Shown: piece by piece, positions 1-8,710 of the stretch
How the letters are laid out: every line of letters begins with the position of its first letter
Position numbering within the stretch: position 1 is the first letter of the stretch
NCBI GenBank assembly: GCA_937934645.1
Contig: CALGYZ010000037.1
Coordinates: forward strand, 1 to 28,397
Direction: 5' to 3'
Length of the DNA stretch: 28,397 nt
Source: an uncultured Bacillaceae bacterium
GTDB taxonomy: Bacteria; Bacillota; Bacilli; Bacillales; Caldibacillaceae
Made by a program: the position numbers and the translations under genes
The notes under the pieces: model-generated
What the model was told of the DNA's origin: nothing
Database searches by the model: none
The model's input: the letters and a program-made list of their open reading frames with translations, nothing else

Positions 1-31
1 GACTCAAATTCTCCTGTCTCACTATTTGAAG

Positions 32-53
32 CTAGTTTTGTCCCAGCCTCTTT
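32..53 (-). repeat. Possible GAGGCTGGGACAAAA-type intergenic repeat, cut by the window edge
   Basis: Immediately after the small gene the minus strand reads AAAGAGGCTGGGACAAAACT. From memory this matches a sequence that recurs between genes in many Firmicutes. Only one copy was noticed here and it lies near the window edge, so its extent and any hairpin partner cannot be judged. Confidence 0.3.
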
Positions 54-60
54 AATTGTT

Positions 61-204
61 TTATTCTTTTGTATTCTGTCGGATTAATTTTTCTTCTTTT
101 GTGTTTCCGCCGTAATCGGACAGGTTGCTGGCGTGTTGTTGATGATACGCTGATCCTGATTTTTCAGAACGGATGAGATCCTTTTTCTCTGTTTGTTCTC
201 CCAA
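61..204 (-). CDS. Small hydrophilic protein of unknown function (47 aa)
   Basis: A 47-codon reading frame starts with TTG at 204-202 and ends with TAA at 63-61. A near-perfect ribosome binding site (AAGGAGGTGATC, read on the minus strand at 218-207) lies 7 bases before the TTG, which is the main reason to believe it is translated. The product begins MGEQTEKKDLIRSEKSGSAY. It is very hydrophilic, rich in Lys, Glu, Gln, Asn and Ser, with no cysteine, membrane segment or signal peptide. It resembles no family I can name; its size and composition would fit a small spore or stress protein, but that is a guess. It is divergent from the S-box/yitJ unit and separated from it by about 165 bases. Confidence 0.55.
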   Translation of the reverse strand: MGEQTEKKDLIRSEKSGSAYHQQHASNLSDYGGNTKEEKLIRQNTKE

Positions 205-320
205 AAGATCACCTCCTTATTTCATTATTATTGATCAGTCTTGAAGGAATATACAGAATATTTTATAGAATAGTGTTAAAAGATAGAGATTACAGTTAAA
301 TATGTTGATTATTTTTAAAA

Positions 321-349
321 AATTCGTTAAAGTAAGAGTAATTTATACT
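321..349 (+). promoter_or_regulatory. Candidate sigma-A promoter for the S-box/yitJ-metH transcript
   Basis: A -10 hexamer TATACT (344-349) sits about 20 bases before the first paired base of the SAM riboswitch, the spacing expected for a riboswitch leader. The -35 region 17 bases upstream (321-326, AATTCG) is poor. An alternative pair is TTGATT at 305-310 with TAAAGT at 328-333. The -10 is supported mainly by its position. Confidence 0.35.
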
Positions 350-368
350 ATAAAAATAAAATAATAAA

Positions 369-530
369 CTTCTTATCAAGAGAAGTGGAGGGACAGGCCC
401 AATGATACTTCAGCAACCGGTACCGGTTTACGGTATCAAGGTGCTAAATCCTGCGTGTGTTCCAAGCACACGAAAGATAAGAAGAAGATCATTTATTTGA
501 AGGTCTTCTTCGTCAGAAGACTTTTTTATT
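369..530 (+). promoter_or_regulatory. SAM-I riboswitch (S-box) leader of yitJ-metH
   Basis: The leader has the conserved S-box elements in order: a closing helix P1 (369-377 pairing with 476-484), the AGAAGTGGAGGGA block, CTTCAGCAACC, GGTGCTAAATCC and the closing GAAAGATAAG. The expression platform follows. Bases about 482-489 can pair with 503-510 as an antiterminator, and 503-509 can instead pair with 515-521 to form a terminator. By established S-box behaviour, bound S-adenosylmethionine stabilises P1 and causes termination, so yitJ and metH are expressed when SAM is low. B. subtilis yitJ has the same type of leader. Confidence 0.96.
499..530 (+). terminator. S-box intrinsic terminator
   Basis: The stem GTCTTCT (503-509) / AGAAGAC (515-521) has a 5-base loop, is extended by A-T and G-U pairs, and is followed by a T-rich run. 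It is the OFF conformation of the upstream SAM riboswitch. Confidence 0.88.
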
Positions 531-551
531 TGTCAAAGAGGGGGATTTCAT

Positions 552-2405
552 ATGGGATTAATGGAAGATTTACAAAATCAAATTTTAATCGCTGACGGGG
601 CAATGGGGACGTTATTGTATTCTTATGGAATTGACCGCTGTTTTGATGAAATGAATATTTTGAATTCTGATGAGATTAAAAAAATACATCTTGCTTACAT
701 AGATGCCGGTGCGAAAGTGATCCAAACAAACACCTATGGGGCGAATAGACTGAAATTGGCAAGATACGGATTGGAAAGTGAAATGGAAGAAATTAACCGA
801 AAAGGGGTACAAATAGCAAAGGAAGCAGTGAAAGAATCGGGGAAAAAAGTGTATATCCTCGGTTCCATCGGGGGAATCCGCGCTTTTCAAAAAAATATCC
901 ATACCCTTGAAGATATTGAAAAAAGTTTACTTCAACAGTTGGAGCTGCTGCTTTCAGAAGGTGTCGACGGGATTTTACTTGAAACATACTATGATTTTGA
1001 CGAACTAACCCATGTTTTAAAATTGGCGCGTTCCAGGACGGATTTACCGATTATTACAAATGTTTCGATTCATGAAAAAGGCGTATTGCAAAATGGTATG
1101 CCGCTGGATGAGGCGTTCGACCGGCTGTTTGACCTCGGCAGTAATATCGCCGGTTTAAACTGCCGTCTTGGTCCTTCCCATATGATTCAATCATTTGAAC
1201 AAGTAGAAGTGCCGGAAAAGGGCTTTTTATCCGCGTATCCCAACGGCAGCTTACCAGCGATGGAAGACGGCCGCATTGTTTATAAAGCGGATGAAAAATA
1301 CTTTTATCAAGTCGCAAAAGAATTTGTGAATCAGGGAATAAGGTTGATCGGGGGATGCTGTGGAACGACGCCGGAGCATATCCGTGAAATGGCCAAAGCG
1401 GTGTCCGGGCTTTCTCCGGTGGTGAAAAAGAAGGTAAAAAAAGACCGCCCGGTATTAACCGTAAATTCTGAAAGTGAACGGAATGAACCGAAACTTACTG
1501 ATTTAGTCAAAAAGCGCCGATCGGTCATCGTGGAATTTGATCCGCCGAGAACTTTGCAAATGGACCGATTTTTGTCAGGAATAGACGCATTGAAAAGGGC
1601 AAGGATCGATGCAATTACATTGGCGGATAACTCTTTGGCATCACCGAGAGTGTGTAATATGGCCTGCGCCCAGATGGTGATGACGCGCGGTGTACGTCCG
1701 CTGGTCCACTTAACATGCCGTGACCGGAATTTAATCGGAATTCAATCCCATTTAATGGGTCTGCACGCCATGGGTGTCCGGGATATTTTGGCATTAACCG
1801 GAGATCCGACGAAAATCGGCGACTTTCCAGGTGCGGCTTCGGTGTTTGATTTAACTTCATTTGACTTAATCAGCCTAATTAAACAATTTAACGAAGGTGT
1901 ATCGTATTCCGGGAAATCTTTGGGGCAAAAAACTGATTTTACCGTTGCCGCAGCATTTAATCCGCATGTCAAAATAATTGAAAATGCGGTCAAACGGCTG
2001 GAAAGAAAAATAAATGCGGGTGCTGATTATTTCATTACCCAGCCGGTCTATTCGGAAGAATTAATTGTCAGAATCCATGAAGCGACAAAACACCTGGATA
2101 AGCCGATCTTTATCGGCATCATGCCATTAACAAGCGAGCGGAATGCTGAGTTTATCCATAATGAAGTACCCGGTATAAAAATCCCTGAAAATATACGGAA
2201 CCGGATGCACAAAACAGCTGGGGACCCGGTTAAAGGAAAAAGGGAAGGCGTAGCCATCGCCAAGGCTTTGATCGATGCTGCTTTTGAATTGTTTAACGGA
2301 ATTTATTTAATTACTCCGTTTTTAAACTATCAAATGTCTGTTGAATTAATTGAATACATTCATGAAAAAGAAGCACAAAGGGAAAGGGAGATTATCCGTG
2401 GTTAG
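552..2405 (+). CDS. yitJ: Bifunctional homocysteine S-methyltransferase / methylenetetrahydrofolate reductase
   Basis: This 617-residue protein joins two enzymes. Residues about 1-300 are a Zn-dependent homocysteine methyltransferase domain, with DGAMGT near the start, Cys204 in GLNC, and Cys269-Cys270 in GGCCGTTPEH as the Zn ligands. Residues about 315-610 are a flavin-dependent 5,10-methylene-THF reductase domain, with VEFDPPR, TGDPT and YFITQPVY. The length matches Bacillus YitJ. The ATG at 552 has a GAGGGGG ribosome binding site. The reductase half makes 5-methyl-THF, which the next gene product (MetH) uses to make methionine, so the pair forms one pathway under SAM control. The methyl donor of the N-terminal domain (such as S-methylmethionine) cannot be read from the sequence. 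The stop codon overlaps the metH start. Confidence 0.95.
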   Translation: MGLMEDLQNQILIADGAMGTLLYSYGIDRCFDEMNILNSDEIKKIHLAYIDAGAKVIQTNTYGANRLKLARYGLESEMEEINRKGVQIAKEAVKESGKKVYILGSIGGIRAFQKNIHTLEDIEKSLLQQLELLLSEGVDGILLETYYDFDELTHVLKLARSRTDLPIITNVSIHEKGVLQNGMPLDEAFDRLFDLGSNIAGLNCRLGPSHMIQSFEQVEVPEKGFLSAYPNGSLPAMEDGRIVYKADEKYFYQVAKEFVNQGIRLIGGCCGTTPEHIREMAKAVSGLSPVVKKKVKKDRPVLTVNSESERNEPKLTDLVKKRRSVIVEFDPPRTLQMDRFLSGIDALKRARIDAITLADNSLASPRVCNMACAQMVMTRGVRPLVHLTCRDRNLIGIQSHLMGLHAMGVRDILALTGDPTKIGDFPGAASVFDLTSFDLISLIKQFNEGVSYSGKSLGQKTDFTVAAAFNPHVKIIENAVKRLERKINAGADYFITQPVYSEELIVRIHEATKHLDKPIFIGIMPLTSERNAEFIHNEVPGIKIPENIRNRMHKTAGDPVKGKREGVAIAKALIDAAFELFNGIYLITPFLNYQMSVELIEYIHEKEAQREREIIRG

Positions 2406-5400
2406 CATTACAGAACAATTGGAAAAAAAGATCCTCATATTAGACGGAGCAATGGGGACGATGATTCAGCAGAAAAATCTGTCTGCCGAAGATTTTGGCG
2501 GGGAAGAATATGAAGGTTGCAACGAATATTTAAATATCACGGCACCGCACATCATCCGGGATATTCATGAAGCTTATCTCGAAGCAGGTGCGGATATTAT
2601 CGAGACGAATACATTTGGGGGAACCGCCATCGTTCTTGACGAATATAATCTTGGCCATCTCAGCTTCGAAATCAATAAAAAGGCGGCAGAAATTGCAGTC
2701 GGAGCGGCAAAAAAATATTCAACCCACGGCTGGCCCCGTTTTGTTGCAGGTGCGATGGGGCCAACGACAAAAACTTTATCGGTTACCGGCGGCACAACTT
2801 TTTCCGAACTTGTTGAAAATTATCAAGTACAGGCGGAAGGGTTGATCTCCGGTGGCGTGGACTTTTTGCTGCTGGAAACTAGCCAGGATATGCTGAACGT
2901 AAAAGCGGCTTATTTGGGAATACAAAAAGCGATGGAAAAATTAAACAAAAAACTGCCGCTTATGCTGTCAGGCACCATTGAACCGATGGGCACCACACTG
3001 GCCGGCCAGGATATAGAGGCATTTTATATATCCAGCGAACATATGAAACCTTTCGCGGTCGGCTTAAACTGTGCAACAGGTCCGGAATTTATGACTGACC
3101 ATATCCGTACTCTGGCTGAAATAGCGGACACAGCGGTAAGCTGTTACCCGAATGCGGGACTACCAGATGAAGAAGGAATCTATCATGAAAGCCCCCGTTC
3201 GCTCGCAATGAAGATTAAGCAATTCGCCGACAAAGGATGGCTGAATATCGCCGGCGGCTGTTGCGGAACTACACCGGAGCATATCCGGGAACTGGCTAAA
3301 GTTTTATCCGGGGTAAAACCGAGACCGGTCAGGAAGAAAAAACCGGAACATCATGTTTCGGGTATTGAACCGCTCCGCTATGAAGACTCAATGCGGCCGC
3401 TGTTTGTAGGCGAGCGGACCAATGTGATCGGATCGCGAAAATTTAAAAAGCTGATATCGGAAGGGAAGTACGAAGAAGCGGCGGAAATCGCCAGGGCCCA
3501 GGTAAAAAACGGTGCCCATGTCATTGATGTTTGCCTTGCTGATCCGGACCGGGATGAACTCCATGATATGGAGATGTTTGTTCAGGAAGTTGTCAAAAAA
3601 GTAAAAGTTCCCATGGTCATTGACTCCACTGACCCGGTAGTCATTGAGCGGGCTTTACAATATACCCAGGGTAAATCCATTATCAATTCGATTAACCTGG
3701 AAGACGGTTTAAAGCGGTTTGAGGAAATTATTCCGCTGATGAAGAAATATGGTGCAGCTGTTGTTGTCGGTACAATCGATGAAAAGGGCATGGCGCTGAC
3801 TAGAGAACGGAAACTGGAAATTGCCGAACGTTCCTACGATATTTTAGTAAATCAACACGGAATTCCGCCAGAGGATATTATTTTTGATCCGCTTGTTTTT
3901 CCGGTTGGCACCGGGGATGAACAATATATCGGCTCGGCAAAGGAAACGGTGGAAGGTATTCGCTTAATCAAAGAGAAATTCCCTGAATGCTTAACGATAC
4001 TCGGCATCAGTAACGTTTCATTCGGACTGCCCCAGGCCGGAAGGGAAGTATTGAATGCTGTATTTTTATATCACTGTACAAAGGCAGGATTGGATTATGC
4101 CATCGTCAATACAGAAAAAATTGAACGCTATGCTTCAATTTCAGAACACGAACGGACCCTGGCGGAAAAACTTTTATTTGAGACGAATGATGAAAACCTG
4201 GCTAAATTTACCGCCTTTTACCGGGACAAAAAGAAAGAAGAGAAAAAGCCGAATGTCCGTTTGCCCCTTGAAGAACGGCTGGCCCGTTACGTGATTGAAG
4301 GAACAAAACAAGGCTTAATCGATGACTTGAAGCTGGCATTGAAAAAATATAAAAATCCGTTGGATATTATAAACGGACCATTAATGAAAGGAATGGATGT
4401 CGTAGGTAAGCTATTCAATGAAAACCAGCTGATTGTTGCGGAAGTTCTGCAAAGTGCCGAAGTAATGAAAGCTTCCGTCGCATTCTTGGAACCTTATATG
4501 GAAAAACAGGAAACAGACGGAAAAGGGAAAATCATTCTGGCAACAGTTAAAGGGGACGTTCACGATATCGGAAAAAACCTGGTTGAAATTATTTTATCCA
4601 ACAACGGATACCGGGTCGTTGATCTCGGAATAAAAGTAGCGCCGCAAACATTAATCGAAGCGGTACGAAAGGAGAATCCTGATATTATCGGCTTGTCGGG
4701 GCTGCTGGTCAAATCAGCCCAACAGATGGTTTTAACCGCTCAGGACCTGCACGCCCAGGGAATTTCTGTTCCGATTCTTGTCGGGGGAGCCGCATTGACA
4801 AGAAGGTTTACAGAAAATAAAATTGCTCCCGAATACAGCGGTCCGGTTCTTTATGCCAAGGATGCCATGGAAGGTCTGTCACTTGCCAACCGTTTGATGG
4901 ACGAACCGGAGTCGTTTGCGGAAGATAAGAAAGTCAAAAATTACACTCCGGTGAAACGGAAAAAAGAAGAAGAATCAGCAGAAATACCGGTGAGATCCAA
5001 TGTTTCCGAACCTGTTGTTTATGAACCTGCGGATTTAAATCCCCACATTATTACAAATGTGAATCTTGAACATATCATACCTTATGTAAATATGCAGATG
5101 TTACTGGGACATCATTTTGGATTAAAAGGAAAAGTACGGAATTTATTGGAAGAAAAAGATCCGAAGGCGGTTGAATTGAAAGAGAAAGTCAACGAACTGT
5201 TCCGAGAAGGAAAAGAAAAGGGCTGGTTCAAACCATCGGTAATCTATCAATTCTTCCCAGCATTCCGAGAGGGAAATTCCGTCCACATACTTGATCCGGT
5301 GGATAGGGAAACGATAATTGAAACCTTTACTTTCCCCAGACAAAGTAAACCGCCTTACCTTTGCATCAGTGATTATGTAAGTGGGAGAAAGAAAGATGTA

Positions 5401-5817
5401 CCTCATGACTATATAGCTCTCTTTTCAGTAACAGCCGGAACAAATGTAAGGGAAATATCGCAAGCGTTTAAGGATAAAGGCGAGTTTTTCAAAAGCCATG
5501 CAATTCAGGCGATGGCACTGGAGCTCGCGGAAGGACTGGCTGAACGGACCCATCAGATGATCCGCGACCGTTGGGGCTTCCCGGATCCGCCGGAGCTAAC
5601 GATGAGTGACCGTTTTGCGGCAAAATACCAGGGACAACGCTTTTCTTTCGGTTATCCAGCATGTCCGGATTTGGAAGACCAGGAAAAATTATTTAGGCTG
5701 CTGAAACCCGAGAGGATCGGTGTTCATTTAACGGAAGGGTATATGATGGATCCGGAGGCTTCCGTGACCGCCTTCGTTGTATCCCATCCGGAAGCAAGAT
5801 ACTTTAATGTCATGTAA
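2398..5817 (+). CDS. metH: Cobalamin-dependent methionine synthase
   Basis: MetH transfers the methyl group of 5-methyl-THF through cobalamin to homocysteine. All modules are present: homocysteine-binding domain (about 1-310; Zn ligands Cys225, Cys288, Cys289), pterin-binding domain (from about 330, GERTNVIGSRKF), cobalamin cap and binding domain (about 620-850; DVHDIGKN with the cobalt ligand His722, then GLLVKSAQQM and GGAALT), and the C-terminal SAM-dependent reactivation domain (about 880-1139; RFSFGYPACP, LTEGYMMDPEAS). I chose GTG at 2398 because GGGAG lies 7 bases upstream and the protein then starts MVSITEQLEKKILILDGAMG like its relatives; a longer frame from TTG 2350 adds 16 unrelated residues. 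It overlaps yitJ by 8 bases, implying translational coupling. The enzyme needs vitamin B12, but no B12 riboswitch is seen. Confidence 0.97.
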   Translation: MVSITEQLEKKILILDGAMGTMIQQKNLSAEDFGGEEYEGCNEYLNITAPHIIRDIHEAYLEAGADIIETNTFGGTAIVLDEYNLGHLSFEINKKAAEIAVGAAKKYSTHGWPRFVAGAMGPTTKTLSVTGGTTFSELVENYQVQAEGLISGGVDFLLLETSQDMLNVKAAYLGIQKAMEKLNKKLPLMLSGTIEPMGTTLAGQDIEAFYISSEHMKPFAVGLNCATGPEFMTDHIRTLAEIADTAVSCYPNAGLPDEEGIYHESPRSLAMKIKQFADKGWLNIAGGCCGTTPEHIRELAKVLSGVKPRPVRKKKPEHHVSGIEPLRYEDSMRPLFVGERTNVIGSRKFKKLISEGKYEEAAEIARAQVKNGAHVIDVCLADPDRDELHDMEMFVQEVVKKVKVPMVIDSTDPVVIERALQYTQGKSIINSINLEDGLKRFEEIIPLMKKYGAAVVVGTIDEKGMALTRERKLEIAERSYDILVNQHGIPPEDIIFDPLVFPVGTGDEQYIGSAKETVEGIRLIKEKFPECLTILGISNVSFGLPQAGREVLNAVFLYHCTKAGLDYAIVNTEKIERYASISEHERTLAEKLLFETNDENLAKFTAFYRDKKKEEKKPNVRLPLEERLARYVIEGTKQGLIDDLKLALKKYKNPLDIINGPLMKGMDVVGKLFNENQLIVAEVLQSAEVMKASVAFLEPYMEKQETDGKGKIILATVKGDVHDIGKNLVEIILSNNGYRVVDLGIKVAPQTLIEAVRKENPDIIGLSGLLVKSAQQMVLTAQDLHAQGISVPILVGGAALTRRFTENKIAPEYSGPVLYAKDAMEGLSLANRLMDEPESFAEDKKVKNYTPVKRKKEEESAEIPVRSNVSEPVVYEPADLNPHIITNVNLEHIIPYVNMQMLLGHHFGLKGKVRNLLEEKDPKAVELKEKVNELFREGKEKGWFKPSVIYQFFPAFREGNSVHILDPVDRETIIETFTFPRQSKPPYLCISDYVSGRKKDVPHDYIALFSVTAGTNVREISQAFKDKGEFFKSHAIQAMALELAEGLAERTHQMIRDRWGFPDPPELTMSDRFAAKYQGQRFSFGYPACPDLEDQEKLFRLLKPERIGVHLTEGYMMDPEASVTAFVVSHPEARYFNVM

Positions 5818-5820
5818 ATA

Positions 5821-5855
5821 AAAAATTCCCCCGAAAGATTCGGGGAGAATTTTTT
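5821..5855. terminator. Bidirectional terminator between metH and ilvD
   Basis: A long hairpin (AAAAATTC-CCCCGAA / TTCGGGG-A-GAATTTTT) with a 3-base loop and one bulged A has T-runs on both strands. It lies between two converging genes and can end both transcripts. Confidence 0.9.
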
Positions 5856-5867
5856 GGCGTACCGGAC

Positions 5868-7547
5868 TTAAATTTTCATAACGCCGCCTGTGCTGGCTGA
5901 TGTTACGAGTTTAGAGTAGCGGGCAAGATATCCCTTTTTCACTTTCGGTTCAAAACCTTTCCAGTTGGCTTTCCGTTTTTCCAATTCTTCATCGGGAATT
6001 TCCAGTGTTATTTTCCGGTTGTTTAAATCAAGCTCGATCATATCACCGTCTTCAACAAAGGCAATCGGACCGCCTTCCGCAGCCTCCGGAGAAATGTGGC
6101 CGATGGATATTCCGCGGGAAGCACCTGAGAAACGTCCGTCAGTAATCAGACCGACTTTCGCGCCCAGTCCCCGGCCGACAATTTGGGAAGTGGGTGCAAG
6201 CATTTCCGGCATACCCGGCCCGCCTTTAGGCCCTTCATAACGGATTACAACGACATGCCCTTCCTTCACTTTTCCGGAAATAATGCCGGACAGGGCTTCT
6301 TCCTGTGAATCAAAGCATATGGCCGGTCCACGGTGATAGCCGCCAACGGAAGGATCGACCGCACCCACTTTAACAATCGCACCGTCCGGAGCTAGGTTGC
6401 CGAATAAAACAGCAAGTCCGCCTGTTTCGGAATGCGGATTGTCCAGCGGGCGGATAACTTCGTGATCTTTTATTTCACAATCTTCAACATTTTCACGGAT
6501 TGTTTTGCCGGAAACTGTTAAGCAGTCGCCGTTAAAGGCACCCGGTTTTTTCAGCAGTTCGTTAATAATAGCACTTACGCCGCCGGCACGGTGTACATCT
6601 TCAATATGGTAATCCGAAGCGGGCGCAATTTTTGCTAAATGCGGTACACGGTTAGCAATATCATTGATCCGCTCAAGCGGATAATCGATTTCAGCCTCGT
6701 GGGCGATCGCCAGCGTATGTAATACGGTATTCGTTGAACCGCCCATTGCCATATCCAGGCTGAAGGCATTGTCAATGGCTTCAATTGTGACAATATCCCG
6801 CGGTTTAATATCTTTTTTGATTAATTCCATTAATTTTTTGGCAGATTTTCTCGCAAACTCCTTGCGTTCTTCTGTATCGGCCAGAATAGTCCCGTTTCCG
6901 GGTAAAGCAAGACCGAGTGCTTCAGCGATACAGTTCATCGAGTTGGCCGTAAACATGCCGGAACAGGATCCGCAAGAAGGACAAGCAAACTGTTCAATTT
7001 CCTGCAATCTTTCCTTGCTGATTTTTCCGGATTGATATGCACCGACGCCTTCAAATACGGACGATAAAGAGAGCGGATTACCTTCAGAATCTTTACCGGC
7101 TCTCATCGGACCGCCGCTGACAAAAATCGTCGGTATATTTAATCTGAGGGCGGCCATCATCATACCGGGAGTAATTTTGTCACAGTTAGGAATACAAATC
7201 ATGCCGTCAAACCAATGGGCGGAAACGACTGTTTCGATTGAGTCCGCGATAATTTCACGGCTCGGCAAGGAATAACGCATTCCGATATGTCCCATTGCAA
7301 TTCCGTCGTCAACACCGATTGTATTCATTTCAAAGGGGACACCGCCGGCTTCGCGGATGGCCTCTTTTACCAATTTTCCGAACTCTTGTAAATGAACGTG
7401 ACCAGGAACTATATCAATATAAGAATTTACTACTGCTATAAATGGTTTTCCGAAATCTTCCTCTTTTACACCTGCCGCGCGTAGCAAACTGCGGTGCGGT
7501 GCCCGGTCCACACCTTTTTTGATCATGTCACTGCGCATTTTTGTCAA
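5868..7547 (-). CDS. ilvD: Dihydroxy-acid dehydratase
   Basis: IlvD dehydrates 2,3-dihydroxy-isovalerate and 2,3-dihydroxy-methylvalerate to the 2-keto acids of valine, leucine and isoleucine synthesis. The sequence carries the family blocks DRAPHRSLLRAAG, CIPNCDK, CPSCGSCSGM, GGSTNTVLH, RYEGPKGGPGMPEM and DGRFSG. Cluster ligands include the Cys of the CDK and CGSC motifs. I chose TTG at 7547 (MTKMRSDMIKKG...) because AAGGAGAGG ends 8 bases upstream. The longer frame (TTG at 7571) would start upstream of that site and translate through it; ATG 7538 is too far from it. The product is 559 residues. The position that is Cys in [2Fe-2S]-type enzymes is Val here (FIAVVNSY). It is transcribed alone; no T-box leader is seen upstream. 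Confidence 0.97.
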   Translation of the reverse strand: MTKMRSDMIKKGVDRAPHRSLLRAAGVKEEDFGKPFIAVVNSYIDIVPGHVHLQEFGKLVKEAIREAGGVPFEMNTIGVDDGIAMGHIGMRYSLPSREIIADSIETVVSAHWFDGMICIPNCDKITPGMMMAALRLNIPTIFVSGGPMRAGKDSEGNPLSLSSVFEGVGAYQSGKISKERLQEIEQFACPSCGSCSGMFTANSMNCIAEALGLALPGNGTILADTEERKEFARKSAKKLMELIKKDIKPRDIVTIEAIDNAFSLDMAMGGSTNTVLHTLAIAHEAEIDYPLERINDIANRVPHLAKIAPASDYHIEDVHRAGGVSAIINELLKKPGAFNGDCLTVSGKTIRENVEDCEIKDHEVIRPLDNPHSETGGLAVLFGNLAPDGAIVKVGAVDPSVGGYHRGPAICFDSQEEALSGIISGKVKEGHVVVIRYEGPKGGPGMPEMLAPTSQIVGRGLGAKVGLITDGRFSGASRGISIGHISPEAAEGGPIAFVEDGDMIELDLNNRKITLEIPDEELEKRKANWKGFEPKVKKGYLARYSKLVTSASTGGVMKI

Positions 7548-7728
7548 TTTGTATTCCTCTCCTTCTAGCAAAATACTTGTGAAAGTTTTTTAACTTTTTC
7601 TTATTTTAACACTGTTTTATGAATATGTATAGTTTTATTTCAGCATTATTCTTAATTTTAAAATGTTTTTATACAGGACAAGTTATAGGAAAAAAATTAT
7701 CCATAATGGTATATTTTAATAGTGTCAG

Positions 7729-7757
7729 TTCACTTATTAATTTATTGCTGGTAAAAT
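7729..7757 (+). promoter_or_regulatory. Candidate sigma-A promoter for the HAD phosphatase gene
   Basis: TTCACT (7729-7734) and TAAAAT (7752-7757) are spaced by 17 bases. The start codon is about 40 bases downstream. This is a reasonable but unconfirmed match. Confidence 0.5.
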
Positions 7758-7798
7758 AGAATTCAAGAAAATATCATGACAGAAAAGTGGGGTATATT

Positions 7799-8584
7799 AT
7801 GATTAAAGCAATTTTTTTCGATTTAGACGATACGCTTCTCTGGGATGAAAAAAGTATTAAAGTTGCTTTCGAAAGAACTTGTAATTATGCAAAGGAGAAA
7901 AAGGGAACGGACCCGGAGAAGCTGGAGAAAGAAGTGCGCAACGCAGCGTGGAAATTATACGCTTCCTATGAAACATATCCTTTCACCCAAATGATTGGGA
8001 TCAACCCTTTTGAAGGACTTTGGGGGGAATTTAAAGATGAGGATGAATCATTCCGTGCTTTGCGTGAAATTGTCCCAAAATACAGAAAAGATGCCTGGAC
8101 TTTTGGATTAAAAGCAGTTGGTGTTGATGATCCGGAATTCGGCTATGAGCTGGGGGAACGTTTTCCTGAAGAAAGAAAGAAAGCTCCATTTGTCTATGAT
8201 GATACATTCCCGGTTTTGGACAAATTAAAGAATACATACCGATTGTTATTATTAACAAACGGTTCACCGGATTTACAAAAAACAAAGCTGGAATTAACAC
8301 CGGAACTAGTTCCGTATTTTGAATATATTGTGATTTCCGGAGATTACGGAAAAGGAAAACCGGATCCGGGCATCTTCCAACACGCTTTGTCTTTGATGAA
8401 TCTGGAAAAAGATGAGGTTATTATGGTAGGGGATAATTTAAATACCGATATACTCGGTGCAAACCGCACGGGAATAAAATCTGTATGGATCAACCGCCAT
8501 GGCAAGGAACGTAACGATGTCGTACCGTCCTACGAAATTAAATCATTGGAGGAAATTTTTCCCGTTTTGGAGAAGCTGACATAA
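7799..8584 (+). CDS. HAD-superfamily hydrolase (probable small-molecule phosphatase, YsaA/SerB-like)
   Basis: This 261-residue cytosolic protein has the four HAD motifs: FFDLDDT with nucleophile Asp8 and acid Asp10, LLLTNGS (motif II), GKGKPDP (motif III Lys) and MVGDNLNTDILGA (motif IV). A helical cap domain occupies about residues 15-115 between motifs I and II, as in subfamily I enzymes. Length and overall form resemble Bacillus YsaA, which has been linked to phosphoserine phosphatase activity; that assignment is inference, and a pyrimidine-nucleotidase or general phosphatase role is also possible. ATG 7799 was chosen because GGGG lies 6 bases upstream; a GTG at 7787 in the same frame has no ribosome binding site. 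The gene is monocistronic, divergent from ilvD, and convergent with the lipoprotein gene. Confidence 0.85.
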   Translation: MIKAIFFDLDDTLLWDEKSIKVAFERTCNYAKEKKGTDPEKLEKEVRNAAWKLYASYETYPFTQMIGINPFEGLWGEFKDEDESFRALREIVPKYRKDAWTFGLKAVGVDDPEFGYELGERFPEERKKAPFVYDDTFPVLDKLKNTYRLLLLTNGSPDLQKTKLELTPELVPYFEYIVISGDYGKGKPDPGIFQHALSLMNLEKDEVIMVGDNLNTDILGANRTGIKSVWINRHGKERNDVVPSYEIKSLEEIFPVLEKLT

Positions 8585-8650
8585 ATCCCGGGTTACCGCT
8601 GCATTTTCAATCATTCCATGAAACCGGCATCCATTTTTTAGATGTGACCC

Positions 8651-8700
8651 AAAAATTATAAAGAGTGGTTTCAAGGTTTCTTGAACTTGATAACCACTCT
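8651..8700. terminator. Bidirectional terminator between the HAD and spore lipoprotein genes
   Basis: The arms AGAGTGGTT (8662-8670) and AACCACTCT (8692-8700) enclose a second small hairpin (TCAAG/CTTGA). The T-rich run is better on the minus strand (TTTATAATTTTT), so it most clearly ends the minus-strand lipoprotein transcript. Confidence 0.75.
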
Positions 8701-8710
8701 CTCATTATTT

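Noticed and set aside
2350..2397. Upstream TTG/ATG starts for metH
   Set aside because: They add residues unlike MetH relatives, lie deeper inside yitJ and lack a well-placed ribosome binding site, unlike GTG 2398.
7578..7595. TTGTGAA half-site upstream of ilvD as a Rex box
   Set aside because: Only the left half matches; the right half (TTTTAAC) does not.
7548..7728. T-box or CodY control of ilvD
   Set aside because: No T-box sequence and no good AATTTTCNGAAAATT match were found in the gap; only a small AAAGTT/AACTTT repeat at 7582-7597, too weak to call.
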